Assembly (NCBI GenBank): GCA_029262735.1
Contig: JAJCYY010000048.1
Span: 1-57,087 of the forward strand
Origin: Chloroflexota bacterium
GTDB taxonomy: Bacteria > Chloroflexota > Dehalococcoidia > Lucifugimonadales > Lucifugimonadaceae
Direction of reading: 5' to 3'
Length of the DNA: 57,087 nt
Within the stretch, counting starts at the first letter, position 1, and every line of letters starts with the position of its first letter. The translations under genes and the position numbers were made by a program. The notes under the pieces were generated by a model that did no database searches, had not been told where the DNA came from, and worked only from the letters and a program-made list of their open reading frames with translations. Shown here piece by piece: positions 34,567 through 43,422 of the stretch.

Positions 34567-34599
34567 AACCACGTGTGTCAGCGTCTGAATCGAACTTTA

Positions 34600-34636
34600 A
34601 GAAGCACATTCGACATCGGGTGTGCTTCTCTTTTTG
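34600..34636 (+). terminator. Intrinsic terminator ending the ribosomal superoperon
   Basis: GAAGCACA (34601-34608) and TGTGCTTC (34621-34628) pair over 8 bp, followed by TCTTTTTG (34629-34636). Preceding TTAA bases on the other side make it usable in the minus direction as well. It lies between the convergent rpsI and prmC genes and probably serves both. Confidence 0.85.
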
Positions 34637-34637
34637 C

Positions 34638-35513
34638 TTAAATTCCCGGCAGCGCAACCACCATGCACCGCTCGAGTCCCGAGAGATCCGTTAGCACCGA
34701 GATCGCTGCCTGCGGAAGTCGCCTCTTCGCCTCGGACACGCATCTTTCTGCAACAGGCGGATCGATCTCGATAGCCGCCATTCCGCCCTCAGCAAACCGG
34801 CAACTGAGACGAGCCAGCAGTTCGCCGTAGACCAGCATCCCGTCCTCTCCGCCGTCGAGCGCCGCACGTGGCTCGTAGGCGAGCTCAGGCTGGACATCCG
34901 GTCCATTGAGAAAAGATGTCAGCACATACGGCGGGTTGCACAGCAGTATGTCGAATTTGCCGGTCACACCTGTCGTCATGGAACAGCAACGGAACTCGAT
35001 ACGGCCATCGACACCGCTCCGGACCGCGTTCTCACTGGCGACAGCCAGTGCCTCAGGAGAAATATCGGTTGCAACTACAGAGGCGCCGGGTAGTTCAGCA
35101 GCCATCGTCACCGCCAGAATACCGCTTCCGGTGCCGATATCCAGAATTCGGGGTTTCTGGATCCCATGGTCCCTGACATGCAACAACGCCTGTTCGATCA
35201 ACAACTCTGTCTCAGGCCTTGGTATGAGAACTCGGCTATCAACGGTGAAAACACGGCCGTAGAAATCGACTTCACCCGTGATGTACTGAAGCGGCTCTCT
35301 CCAGACTCTCCTCGCAACAAGCTTATCCAGCTTCACCTGGTCACTTGAGCTGACCTGTGTTTCAGGATTCGTCAGCAACGACGCCTGAGTGATGTTGAGC
35401 GCATATCTGACGAGTGTTCTAGCCTCAGCCGCGGAGTCCGGAATACCGGCACTGGACAACTCAAGCCGAACGTCAGCAAGTGAACTGGCGACCGTAGAAT
35501 TCCTGTTAGACAT
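34638..35513 (-). CDS. prmC: Peptide chain release factor N5-glutamine methyltransferase
   Basis: PrmC methylates the glutamine of the GGQ motif in RF1 and RF2. ATG 35513 gives 291 residues starting MSNRNSTVASS; an upstream frame to 35570 was not chosen. Motifs are RRVWREPLQYITGEVDFYG, the SAM-binding ILDIGTGSGILAVTMA, VVATDISPEAL and the catalytic NPPY in LCNPPYVLTS. It lies directly downstream of prfA, its substrate gene, on the same strand. Confidence 0.94.
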   Translation of the reverse strand: MSNRNSTVASSLADVRLELSSAGIPDSAAEARTLVRYALNITQASLLTNPETQVSSSDQVKLDKLVARRVWREPLQYITGEVDFYGRVFTVDSRVLIPRPETELLIEQALLHVRDHGIQKPRILDIGTGSGILAVTMAAELPGASVVATDISPEALAVASENAVRSGVDGRIEFRCCSMTTGVTGKFDILLCNPPYVLTSFLNGPDVQPELAYEPRAALDGGEDGMLVYGELLARLSCRFAEGGMAAIEIDPPVAERCVSEAKRRLPQAAISVLTDLSGLERCMVVALPGI

Positions 35514-35570
35514 GCGCGGTTTCTCTACTTGATACCAACGTGACCGTGTGGCGCCACATCGAAGCGCCAC

Positions 35571-36656
35571 TTAACCCGTTGCAACCGCCGCCAGCTTGCG
35601 CGCTTGCTCTTCGGCCAGTAACGCATCGATGAAACCGTCAATCTCTCCCGCCAGGACACGTTCCAACTGGTGACTCGTGAACCCGATTCGGTGATCGGTC
35701 ACTCGACTCTGCGGGAAGTTGTAAGTCCTGATCTTCTCGGAGCGGTCACCCGTGCCGACCTGCGACTTTCGGTCAGCGGCAATCTCACTCTGTTGCTGCC
35801 GAATTTGCTCGGCCCAGATCCGAGCGCGCAGAATTTCCATTGCCTTCAACCGGTTCTGCAACTGCGACCTTTCGTTTTGGCAAGTCACAACTATCCCTGT
35901 CGGAATATGAGTGAGTCGGATGGCAGTCGCCACTTTATTCACGTTCTGGCCACCGGCGCCGCCAGAGTGATAGACATCTGTGCGAATGTCAACGTCGGCG
36001 ATCTCCAGATCAACCTCTTCGGCCTTTGGCAGAACCGCTACCGTCGCGGTGGAGGTATGAATGCGACCCTGTGACTCGGTTGTGGGAACACGCTGAACCC
36101 GATGCACACCGCTCTCTAACTTCAGCCTGCGGAAAGCACCGTCGCCAGAGACTTCGAACACGACCTCTTTCATGCCCCCGACACCGGTTTCATTGACATC
36201 GAGAATGTCTAATTTCCATTTATTCGCCTCTGCGTAGCGTTGGTACATTCGCAGTAGATCACCGGCGAACAGCCCCGCCTCATCACCGCCAGCGCCAGCG
36301 CGGATCTCAATCACCGCATCGGCATGCTCTGTGGCGTCGCCCGGGATTAAGGCGCTCTGTATCTGTTCGACGAGTGGCGCGATCTTTGCCTCTAGCTGGC
36401 TGATCTCAGCGCGAGCCATGTCCAACATCTCGGCGTCCGTCTCATCGTCCAGCAGTGACCGGGCCTGTTTGAGGTCTTTGCTCGCCGACTCATACTCTCG
36501 CCACAGGTCAACAACGCTCTGGAGTTCGCTGTGCTCCCGGCCAAGCCTGCGCATTGCATTGGTGTCTTGCGAAGTCTCTGGGAGCGATAAGAGGCGCTCA
36601 ACTTCGACATGACGCTCGGCGATCTCACCGAGCCGGTTCAACATGGATTCTTGCAT
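35571..36656 (-). CDS. prfA: Peptide chain release factor 1
   Basis: RF1 reads UAA and UAG stop codons. The protein has 361 residues. The anticodon-like tripeptide region is VPTTESQGRIHTS (P-x-T type), and the catalytic GGQ occurs in HSGGAGGQNVNKVATAIRLTH. The N-terminal helical domain and the QNERSQLQNRLKAM segment are standard. GGQ follows the typical RF1 context, and there is no RF2-type frameshift site. The start could be ATG 36656 or ATG 36644. It is followed by prmC and preceded by hisS. Confidence 0.96.
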   Translation of the reverse strand: MQESMLNRLGEIAERHVEVERLLSLPETSQDTNAMRRLGREHSELQSVVDLWREYESASKDLKQARSLLDDETDAEMLDMARAEISQLEAKIAPLVEQIQSALIPGDATEHADAVIEIRAGAGGDEAGLFAGDLLRMYQRYAEANKWKLDILDVNETGVGGMKEVVFEVSGDGAFRRLKLESGVHRVQRVPTTESQGRIHTSTATVAVLPKAEEVDLEIADVDIRTDVYHSGGAGGQNVNKVATAIRLTHIPTGIVVTCQNERSQLQNRLKAMEILRARIWAEQIRQQQSEIAADRKSQVGTGDRSEKIRTYNFPQSRVTDHRIGFTSHQLERVLAGEIDGFIDALLAEEQARKLAAVATG

Positions 36657-36713
36657 CGTTTGAGAATAGCATGCGGTCCGAGCACAGAACCTGGGCTCGA
36701 CACGTACCGTGAG

Positions 36714-37979
36714 CTAGCCTTCTCCAAGCCTGGTTGCGAGGACTTCGAGGGGAACCTCGACCTGAGGCGCATCGGTCTGCATCGGCTTCACTGCAACGAG
36801 GCCAGATTCAAGCTCTCGCTCTCCGAGGATGACGGCATTGACAGCGCCAACCTGGTTGGCATATCGCATCTGGGCCTTGAAGGACCGGGCTGGAGCTAGA
36901 ACGGTGGAAATGCGATTGGATCGCAGTTCTGCGGCGAGGCGTGCTGCCGTGGAACGGGCAGATCCGACACTGACGATCACCACATATGTCGGTTCAACCG
37001 ATGGGACCGGGACTTCCTGTGCTTTGAGCTCCAGGATGATCCGTTCGATGCCGGAGCCGAATCCGATGCCTGGCGTGGGCGGTCCGCCCAGTATTTCGAT
37101 CAGCGGATCGTACCTTCCGCCAGCAATCATCGTTCCCTGGCCGCCCGCGTCCTTCGGCTCGAACTCAAAAACTGTGCGATTGTAGTAGTCGAGTCCCCTG
37201 ACGAGCCGATGATCGATCTGATATCCGAATTCGGGATAGATTCCTTTTAGGCCATCGAGCAGGCCAAGAAGCTCTTCCCAGTGTTGCCTGGACTCCGTCC
37301 CAAGGTGATCAACCGACTGCGGGGCGTCTTCGCCGATACTGCGGGTCCTCTTCTCTTTCGAATCGAGCAGCCTCAGGGGCGCCCGATCGAGCCGAGCCAG
37401 GTCCACCTTCGGCAAATCGGCCTCATAATGGGAAAAGTAGTCGTGTAGTTTGGTCAGGTAAGGTTTTCTCTCCTCAGGATCAGCCAGGGAGTTCAGCCTG
37501 AGAGTGAAATCGTTGATCCCAAGCTCACGTAGATAGCGGAAGCCCAGCTCAATGATCTCTGCGTCCACGGCGGCTGATCCATCGCCGATCGCCTCTGCAC
37601 CGAACTGGTGGTGCTGGCGCCATCGCCCAGTCTGCGGTCGCTCATACCGAAACATCGGCGCAACGTAGAACTGACGGACAGGCTGTGGCAGGTTCCGCAT
37701 GCCGTTCTCGATATAGGCACGGCAAACCGATGCCGTTCCTTCGGGTCTCAGGGTCAGAGAGTCACCACCATTGTCCTCAAAGGTGTACATCTCCTTCTGA
37801 ACAATGTCGGTCTCGTCTCCAACGCCGCGCTGGAACAGATCGGTCGACTCGATCACTGGAGTTTCGATCCGCTCATACCCGAACTCGGCTGCGACCTTAG
37901 GGCCGGTTGCCCTTACGTAGTTCCAGTAAGGCTGATCAACTGGCAGTATGTCCTGCGTGCCGCGTGGCTTCTTAAACAT
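36714..37979 (-). CDS. hisS: Histidyl-tRNA synthetase
   Basis: This class II synthetase charges tRNA-His. The protein has 421 residues. PRGTQDILP is the N-terminal family motif; motif 2 is TLRPEGTASVCRAYIENGM and the FRYERPQTGRWRQHHQFGAEAIG stretch; VRGLDYYNRTVFEF and GGRYDPLIEILGGP hold the histidine pocket; and GIGFGSGIERIIL is motif 3. The C-terminal anticodon-binding domain starts near VEPTYVVIVSVG. It lies upstream of prfA with a 57-bp gap. Confidence 0.96.
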   Translation of the reverse strand: MFKKPRGTQDILPVDQPYWNYVRATGPKVAAEFGYERIETPVIESTDLFQRGVGDETDIVQKEMYTFEDNGGDSLTLRPEGTASVCRAYIENGMRNLPQPVRQFYVAPMFRYERPQTGRWRQHHQFGAEAIGDGSAAVDAEIIELGFRYLRELGINDFTLRLNSLADPEERKPYLTKLHDYFSHYEADLPKVDLARLDRAPLRLLDSKEKRTRSIGEDAPQSVDHLGTESRQHWEELLGLLDGLKGIYPEFGYQIDHRLVRGLDYYNRTVFEFEPKDAGGQGTMIAGGRYDPLIEILGGPPTPGIGFGSGIERIILELKAQEVPVPSVEPTYVVIVSVGSARSTAARLAAELRSNRISTVLAPARSFKAQMRYANQVGAVNAVILGERELESGLVAVKPMQTDAPQVEVPLEVLATRLGEG

Positions 37980-38183
37980 TGTCGAAATGGTGCCTTAGTG
38001 GTCGGAACGACAGCAGTTGGAGGTGCTGCCCGATCGTAACTGAATCGTACGCTAAAGGCTAAGAGTATGAGTTTGCCCGCGGCAACCAGCGATCACGCCG
38101 GTTTTCGCCGCTGGCCTGTTGCTAGTAGCGATCCATGTGGCCGGACGTCCTGGCAGAGGGGGAATGCACCAAACACATCCGGT

Positions 38184-39326
38184 TTAGCTGCCCAGACCAG
38201 CCATCTGGTAGATCTTGCCCTCGGTCTTGATCGCAGGCGCGTACATCATCCGAGCGTTGTGCATCTCTCTGATATTTTCAGCGCCAACGTATCCCATCGA
38301 AACTCTCAATGCCCCCACAAGGTTCTCAGTTCCATCGGTCTTCGATGACGGCCCGAACAACAGCTGATTGAGCGAATATTGCGTGCCTACTGAAAGCCTG
38401 GTCCCTCGAGGCAACGATGCGTGAGGAGTGGCCATGCCCCAGTGATTGCCGTGTGCCGGAGCCTCGGTTGTCTTGGCCAGTGGTGAACCGATCATCACAG
38501 AATCGGCGCCCGCTGCAAACGACTTGCAGACATCGCCTCCGGTGCGAATTCCACCGTCGGTGATGATCGGAACGTAACGGCCGGTCTCCTTGAAATAGTC
38601 GTCCCTTGCGGCCGCACATTCTATCGTCGCAGAGACCTGCGGGACGCCGATTCCCAGCACTTCACGGCTGGTGCAGGCCGCTCCGGGACCGACTCCAACC
38701 AGGACACCATGAATGCCTTGCGCCATGAGCTCTTGCACAACGTCGTAAGTAACCGTGTTCCCAACGAGAATCGGCACTTTCAACTGGTCAACGAGCTTGG
38801 AGAGTATCAGTCCTTCCAGGGAGCGCGAGTTGTGACGCACCGTGACCACCGTTCCCTGGACCACCACCACATCTGCTCCTGCCTCGACCGCTATCGGCGC
38901 AAGAGTCTTGGTGCTGGCCGGAACGAATGATACTGCCGCTGCGCCACCACCATTTTTGATGTCTTCGACCCGCTTACCAACCAGCTCTGGCTTGATCGGC
39001 TGGGAGTAGATCTTCTGCATCAGCACCGTCGCCGCTTCTCGCGGAGTCTCGGCTATCTCCTGGTAGATCGGTTCAGGATCTTCGTACCTGCTATGGATAC
39101 CGTCCATGTTCATGACGGCCAATCCACCGGCCTTGCTCATGGCGATTGCGAAATTCGTATCTACCACCGAGTCCATGGCAGAAGCCATGAAAGGGATCTC
39201 CATCTTGATCCCGTCGAAGCTCGTCGAAATATCCACCATCTCGGGATTAAGAGTGATGTCGCCGGGAACGATTGCAACATCGTCGAACCCGTAGGCTGGT
39301 CTCAGTTCTTTGAATTCACGGACCAA
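38184..39326 (-). CDS. guaB3: GuaB3-family IMP dehydrogenase-like protein (no CBS domains)
   Basis: The protein has 380 residues and a single TIM-barrel domain. It matches the IMPDH/GMP reductase superfamily: FDDVAIVPGDIT, PFMASAMDSVVD, GGLAVMNMDGI, then the active-site loop GVGPGAACTSREVLGIGVPQ with Cys218, GIRTGGDVCKSFAAGAD and MIGSPLAKT. The CBS pair found in normal GuaB is absent; only a short linker lies between the halves. The YEDPEP segment and overall length resemble actinobacterial and cyanobacterial GuaB3. Its likely reaction is IMP to XMP, though activity differs among members of the group. The TTG start at 39326 has AGAGGTG 7 bases upstream. A structured leader precedes it. Confidence 0.85.
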   Translation of the reverse strand: MVREFKELRPAYGFDDVAIVPGDITLNPEMVDISTSFDGIKMEIPFMASAMDSVVDTNFAIAMSKAGGLAVMNMDGIHSRYEDPEPIYQEIAETPREAATVLMQKIYSQPIKPELVGKRVEDIKNGGGAAAVSFVPASTKTLAPIAVEAGADVVVVQGTVVTVRHNSRSLEGLILSKLVDQLKVPILVGNTVTYDVVQELMAQGIHGVLVGVGPGAACTSREVLGIGVPQVSATIECAAARDDYFKETGRYVPIITDGGIRTGGDVCKSFAAGADSVMIGSPLAKTTEAPAHGNHWGMATPHASLPRGTRLSVGTQYSLNQLLFGPSSKTDGTENLVGALRVSMGYVGAENIREMHNARMMYAPAIKTEGKIYQMAGLGS

Positions 39327-39690
39327 CTTGATTCACCTCTTTCAGACATTAGCCAGCCCCGGCGCAGGCCGGCTTGTGCGTACTATGCAGTGTACGGTTT
39401 TTTGGCTGGCTCAAACCCAAGCCACAGTTGTCAGAGCGAACTGATCCGCACCTACGAAATCCGCACATGAAAAATTCAGAAAATTATACGCCTGAAGTCA
39501 AGTCTTGTGCAGCCATTAACAAAGTGTCTGGCTCGGCGAGGGTCGTTCTCTTAGGCGCAATAGGACGCAGTCTGACTGAACACTGAACGCCCGGTGCTGT
39601 CGCACGGCAAAATCGTTGGTGTAAACGAATTGATCCGTACACAGTCCGGTTTGCAAATTTGAGTTCAGAATCCAGGAAAGCGTCAACGAT
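39327..39690. other. Divergent intergenic region between guaB3 and the S58 peptidase gene
   Basis: This 364-bp stretch carries no convincing gene. Near guaB3 it has the three-helix element at 39351-39411. The rest is AT-richer than its surroundings and probably holds promoters for both flanking genes, but I could not settle on a -35/-10 pair. A short open frame reading out of it on the plus strand has no recognisable product. Confidence 0.5.
39351..39411 (-). ncRNA. Candidate three-way-junction leader element of guaB3
   Basis: Read on the minus strand, an outer 8-bp stem AGCCAGCC/GGCTGGCT (39411-39404 with 39358-39351) closes over two hairpins. These are CGTAC-N8-GTACG (39396-39392 with 39383-39379) and CCGGC-CTGC-GCCGG (39372-39368 with 39363-39359). 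The second stacks directly on the outer stem with no unpaired base. The element ends 24 bases before the guaB3 start, next to its ribosome-binding site. I do not recognise a known riboswitch class; regulation by a purine is speculation. Confidence 0.35.
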
Positions 39691-40707
39691 TTGGCTCACT
39701 TCACAAAATACGGCGGATCAATTACCGACGTCAGCGGCATCTCTGTAGGTCACCATACGGACCTCGAGCACGGTACTGGCTGCACCGTCGTCCTCTGTGA
39801 AAACCCGGCCATCGCTGGAGTCGAAGTTCGGGGTGCGGCACCGGCAAGCAGGGAAACAGAACTGCTTCACCCGCTTGCGGCGGCGCAATCGGTGAACGGA
39901 ATCGTGCTGGCTGGAGGGAGCGTATTCGGTCTCGACTCTGCCGGTGGTGTTGTCCGGTACCTGGAGGAGCATCGCGTCGGGCTGCAGATTGGAAGAATCT
40001 CTATTCCACTCATTCCGGCAGCTGCTGTATTCGACCTTTCATTTATCGATTCAGCGATCCGTCCAACCGCTGACGATGGCTACAACGCGGCCTCAACGGC
40101 TATCGGCAGCCATTTTGAACGAGGATCAGTTGGCGTCGGTACAGGTAGCACAGTGGGCAACATATTCGGTGGGAAAAGATCGGTAAAGGGCGGTGTCGGA
40201 ACCGCGTCGGTGAAACTGCAGGGAGGAGCGACAGTCGGTGCACTTATTGCCGTCAACGCCGTTGGCGACATCGTTGATCCTGCGAATGGTGAGACGATCG
40301 CCGCGCCGCTGACCGAATCTGGAGACGCCTACGAAAGTACGATCAATATCCTGGTCAACTCACCGCCAAAACCGCGCAGCTTCTTTCGTAACACCGTCAT
40401 CGGAGTGATCGCCACGGACGCACGTCTCGACAAGGTCGGTGCATCCCGACTGGCTATCGCCGCCCAGGACGGCATTTCGTTAGCTGTCCGACCGGCCCAC
40501 ACACAGAACGATGGCGACACCGTGTTCGCCCTTGCGACTGGCACCAGCGAGGACGAACCGAGTCTCGACTCACTTCATGCCGCTGCCCTCATCGCCACTT
40601 CAGGTGCGGTGCTGGATGCAGTTTTGAGCGCGACGTCCCTTGGAGGGGTGTGGGCCGTGAGAGACCTGCCGATGGGAGATCGCCTGATGGAGAGATGGAA
40701 TGACTGA
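39691..40707 (+). CDS. P1/S58-family peptidase (DmpA/BapA type)
   Basis: The protein has 338 residues from TTG 39691. It shows TDVSGISVGHHTDLEHGTGCTVVL, VNGIVLAGGSVFGLDSAGGVVRYLEE, the GVGTGSTVGN segment and the autoprocessing site before Thr235 in FRNTVIGVIATDARL, which aligns with the DmpA nucleophile position (Ser250 followed by I-I-V-V-V-A-T-D-A). S58 proteins are N-terminal nucleophile hydrolases, and some (BapA) release N-terminal beta-amino acids such as beta-alanine. It overlaps the DUF2520 gene by 8 bases and is followed by panB and panC. A role in supplying beta-alanine is a context inference; general aminopeptidase activity is the fallback. No signal peptide is seen. Confidence 0.85.
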   Translation: MAHFTKYGGSITDVSGISVGHHTDLEHGTGCTVVLCENPAIAGVEVRGAAPASRETELLHPLAAAQSVNGIVLAGGSVFGLDSAGGVVRYLEEHRVGLQIGRISIPLIPAAAVFDLSFIDSAIRPTADDGYNAASTAIGSHFERGSVGVGTGSTVGNIFGGKRSVKGGVGTASVKLQGGATVGALIAVNAVGDIVDPANGETIAAPLTESGDAYESTINILVNSPPKPRSFFRNTVIGVIATDARLDKVGASRLAIAAQDGISLAVRPAHTQNDGDTVFALATGTSEDEPSLDSLHAAALIATSGAVLDAVLSATSLGGVWAVRDLPMGDRLMERWND

Positions 40708-41641
40708 CAGCAACAAATCAACTGACGCACGAGTGTTCAACAAGCAAACGCCTATTGGCTTCATAGGAGCGGGGCGTCTTGGTTCGAGCCTCGCTGTTGC
40801 GATGTCTCGAGCAGGCTATCGGGTTGTGGCACTATCGAGCAGACGTCCCTCGCACAGAGAATGGCTGGTATCGCAGCTTCACGAAGCTTCTACATCCGGT
40901 CAACCGCAGGACGTTGCCGATCGGGCAAACATCATCTTCGTCACCGTGTCCGACGGCGCTATCCAGGAAGTGACCGATTCCGTGAGTTGGCGAACGGACC
41001 AGGCGGTCGTCCACTGCTCAGGAGCCGCTCCGCTCAATTTCCTCGACTCTGCCGCCTCGGCCGGCTCGGTCACAGGTGGCTTTCACCCGCTGCAAACCTT
41101 TCCGACTCCGGAGGCCTCAGATTCGTTTGGCGGCATCACATTCGGGATAGAGGCGCCTGGTACTGCCCTTGAAGTGTGGCTGCACGACCTGGCGACTGTC
41201 CTGGGCGGTCACCCGGTAGAAATAACCGGAGCCCAGCGTCCCGCGTACCACGCCGCAGCCGTGATGGCGTCCGGGCTGCTTGCTGGATTGACTGGATTGG
41301 CGGCCGAGGTGTGGGCGGCTTCAGGTGGAGTGGACAGGCGCCAGGCAGTCAGTTCCCTTGCTCCGCTTGTGAAATCGACCGCGAACTGGATGGGCGAAAA
41401 AGGCCTTCCGAATACCCTTACCGGCCCGTATGTTAGAGGAGACGTCGAAACAGTTCGGTCCCATGTAGACGCCGCATCAGCTGTTTCCGCCGAGATCGGA
41501 GCCTCGTATTCGGCTCTGGCCCTGGCCGCTCTGCACATTGCAAAAGAGCAGGGTGGACTGACCGATGAGGCCGAGACAAGCATCAAAGAGATACTGGCCA
41601 ACACACTGCGAGCCAGCTGTGAGAACATAGACGAAGCGTGA
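40700..41641 (+). CDS. Rossmann/DUF2520 oxidoreductase, candidate ketopantoate reductase
   Basis: The protein has 313 residues. A Rossmann N terminus has [22 protein letters not shown] then VVALSSRR, where the basic residues after strand 2 suggest [16 protein letters not shown] and [10 protein letters not shown] are typical of the DUF2520 family. The C-terminal helical DUF2520 domain has [16 protein letters not shown] and [11 protein letters not shown]. It is encoded between the S58 peptidase and panB with overlapping stops and starts. No panE is present in the window. DUF2520 genes often neighbour panC, and a non-PanE ketopantoate reductase class (PanG) has been described, which I recall as having a related architecture but cannot check here. 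Confidence 0.8.
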   Translation: MTDSNKSTDARVFNKQTPIGFIGAGRLGSSLAVAMSRAGYRVVALSSRRPSHREWLVSQLHEASTSGQPQDVADRANIIFVTVSDGAIQEVTDSVSWRTDQAVVHCSGAAPLNFLDSAASAGSVTGGFHPLQTFPTPEASDSFGGITFGIEAPGTALEVWLHDLATVLGGHPVEITGAQRPAYHAAAVMASGLLAGLTGLAAEVWAASGGVDRRQAVSSLAPLVKSTANWMGEKGLPNTLTGPYVRGDVETVRSHVDAASAVSAEIGASYSALALAALHIAKEQGGLTDEAETSIKEILANTLRASCENIDEA

Positions 41642-41691
41642 ACGGTAAGTCCGGCGGTGAGCCACAGGCAGCCGATCGGCAGGAGGTATTC

Positions 41692-42573
41692 ATGCGACCA
41701 CGCAGGATCACGATACACAAGATCCAGACGATGAAGGCCAACGGCGAGCGGATCCCCATGGTGACCGCCTACGACTACACGCAGGCCCAGATCGTCGAAG
41801 CTGCCGGACTCCCGATGATTCTCGTTGGCGATAGTCTCGGCAATGTCGTGCTCGGATTCGACTCGACGATTCCAGTTACAGTCGATGACATGATTCGCCA
41901 CACGGCGGCGGTCGTGCGCGGAGCCGACACCCCACTGATAGTCGTTGATATGCCATTTATGAGCTATCAGGTGAACGCTGAGACAGCGCTGCGCAACGCC
42001 GGTCGGCTTCTGCAAGAAGGCGGCGCGCAGGCGGTGAAGCTGGAAGGCGGTAAGCCGATTGCTCCCATCGTCCGACGGCTCGTGGACGCTGGCGTAGCAG
42101 TGATGGGGCACATTGGCCTGACCCCACAGGCTGTCCACAAGTTGGGCGGTTACCGGGTCCAGGGGAAGACGAGTCGTTCGGCGGCCGAGTTGATCGAAGA
42201 TGCACTGGCCATTCAGGAGGCGGGTGCGTTTGCGATCGTGCTCGAGTTGATTCCGGCAGAGCTGGCAGCAGAGATCACCGAGATCCTCAGCATTCCGACA
42301 ATTGGCATTGGCGCTGGACTGCACACAGATGGTCAGGTGCAGGTTCTGTACGACATGCTTGGTCTAAGCCTCGGATTCACGCCGAAGCACGCAGGCAACT
42401 ATGCCAATCTCGGCGAGACTGCCAGAGACGCTCTCGAGCGCTATGCGGAAGACGTCAAGACCGGTGCGTTTCCAACGTCGGCCCAATCGTTCCATGTCGA
42501 TCGTCAGCGGGCTGACGGCTCGAAGGCCGACGACGCTCCCACGGTGGCCGGTCCCTATGGTTCTAGTGACTGA
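41692..42573 (+). CDS. panB: 3-methyl-2-oxobutanoate hydroxymethyltransferase
   Basis: PanB makes ketopantoate from 2-oxoisovalerate and methylene-tetrahydrofolate. ATG 41692 has AGGAGG 5 bases upstream and gives 293 residues; a GTG at 41638 would add 18 residues that look like noise. Motifs are [62 protein letters not shown] and TIGIGAG. The metal aspartates are about Asp47 and Asp86. The C-terminal 30 residues are unusually acidic and hydrophilic. It is followed by panC after 12 bases. Confidence 0.96.
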   Translation: MRPRRITIHKIQTMKANGERIPMVTAYDYTQAQIVEAAGLPMILVGDSLGNVVLGFDSTIPVTVDDMIRHTAAVVRGADTPLIVVDMPFMSYQVNAETALRNAGRLLQEGGAQAVKLEGGKPIAPIVRRLVDAGVAVMGHIGLTPQAVHKLGGYRVQGKTSRSAAELIEDALAIQEAGAFAIVLELIPAELAAEITEILSIPTIGIGAGLHTDGQVQVLYDMLGLSLGFTPKHAGNYANLGETARDALERYAEDVKTGAFPTSAQSFHVDRQRADGSKADDAPTVAGPYGSSD

Positions 42574-42585
42574 GTTCACGCCGTG

Positions 42586-43422
42586 ATGAAGGTCATCAAA
42601 ACCGTTCGTGAGATGCGGGAATATCGTCGCTGCCTGCAAGGCCGTGTTGCGCTCGTGGCCACGCTTGGAGGCATTCACGCCGGACACGAAGCCCATCTGG
42701 TAAGGGCTCGCGAGCTTGCGGAGAACACGATCGGTTCGTTGTTTCTCAATCCAACCCAGTTTTCGGCAAACGAAGACCTCTCCACCTATCCACATGACCG
42801 TGCTGCCGACCTGGCAACCTTCGAAAAGCATGGCACGGCGGCTGTTTTCGCCCCAACCGTTTCGGAGATGTACCCACCTGGTGACAGCCTTCAAGTGGAT
42901 CCGGGCGAGATTGCCAGGATCCTGGACGGTGTATGGAGGCCGGATCATTTCGTAGGAGTGGCGACTGTGGTCGTCAAGCTGTTCAACATTGTCCGTCCGG
43001 ACGTTGCTACCTTCGGTGAAAAGGACGCTCAGCAGTTGCGGATTGTCGAGAAGCTAAACCGTGATCTGATGTTCGGCATCGACATCGAACCCATCCCAAC
43101 CGTGCGGGAACCTGATGGCCTGGCGCTCAGCAGCCGAAATCGATATCTAAATGCTGAACAACGTGCAGCTGCGCCACTGCTGTTCAGATCGCTCGAATCC
43201 GGCAAGACGCTGTGGGATTCGGGAGAGAGAAACGCAGAATTGATCCGAGACTGCGTTCTCAAGCTGTTGCAGGCAGAACCGCTCCTGGAACCCGACTATG
43301 TGAGTCTGGCTGATCCCGACTCACTTGAAGAGATCTCAGGAACTGCCGTCGATCCGGCTCTGCTCTCCCTCGCCGTCCGAATAGGTCAGGCGCGCCTTAT
43401 CGACAACGTCAAGCTCGGCTGA
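42586..43422 (+). CDS. panC: Pantothenate synthetase
   Basis: PanC ligates pantoate and beta-alanine using ATP. ATG 42586 gives 278 residues; a GTG directly before it is an alternative. The nucleotide motif is HAGH at 31-34. The surrounding sequence LGGIHAGHEAHLV departs from the usual MGALHEGHLSL. FLNPTQFSANEDLSTYPHD, FVGVATVVVKLFNIVRPD, GEKDAQQLRIVEKL and the GLALSSRNRYLN loop are all present. It ends the pantothenate operon. No panD is visible in the window. Confidence 0.95.
   Translation: MKVIKTVREMREYRRCLQGRVALVATLGGIHAGHEAHLVRARELAENTIGSLFLNPTQFSANEDLSTYPHDRAADLATFEKHGTAAVFAPTVSEMYPPGDSLQVDPGEIARILDGVWRPDHFVGVATVVVKLFNIVRPDVATFGEKDAQQLRIVEKLNRDLMFGIDIEPIPTVREPDGLALSSRNRYLNAEQRAAAPLLFRSLESGKTLWDSGERNAELIRDCVLKLLQAEPLLEPDYVSLADPDSLEEISGTAVDPALLSLAVRIGQARLIDNVKLG

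Noticed and set aside
38067..38348. 93-codon plus-strand frame at the 3' end of guaB3
   Set aside because: Most of it is antisense to the conserved guaB3 C terminus and it lacks features of its own.
39379..39402. Plus-strand hairpin followed by TTTTTT upstream of guaB3 as an intrinsic terminator
   Set aside because: The stem is only 5 bp, and no plus-strand gene lies before it that would need termination. The T run is better explained as part of the minus-strand element.
41209..42324. 371-codon minus-strand frame opposite the DUF2520 and panB genes
   Set aside because: It spans two real genes and has no domain match; long shadow frames are expected at this GC content.
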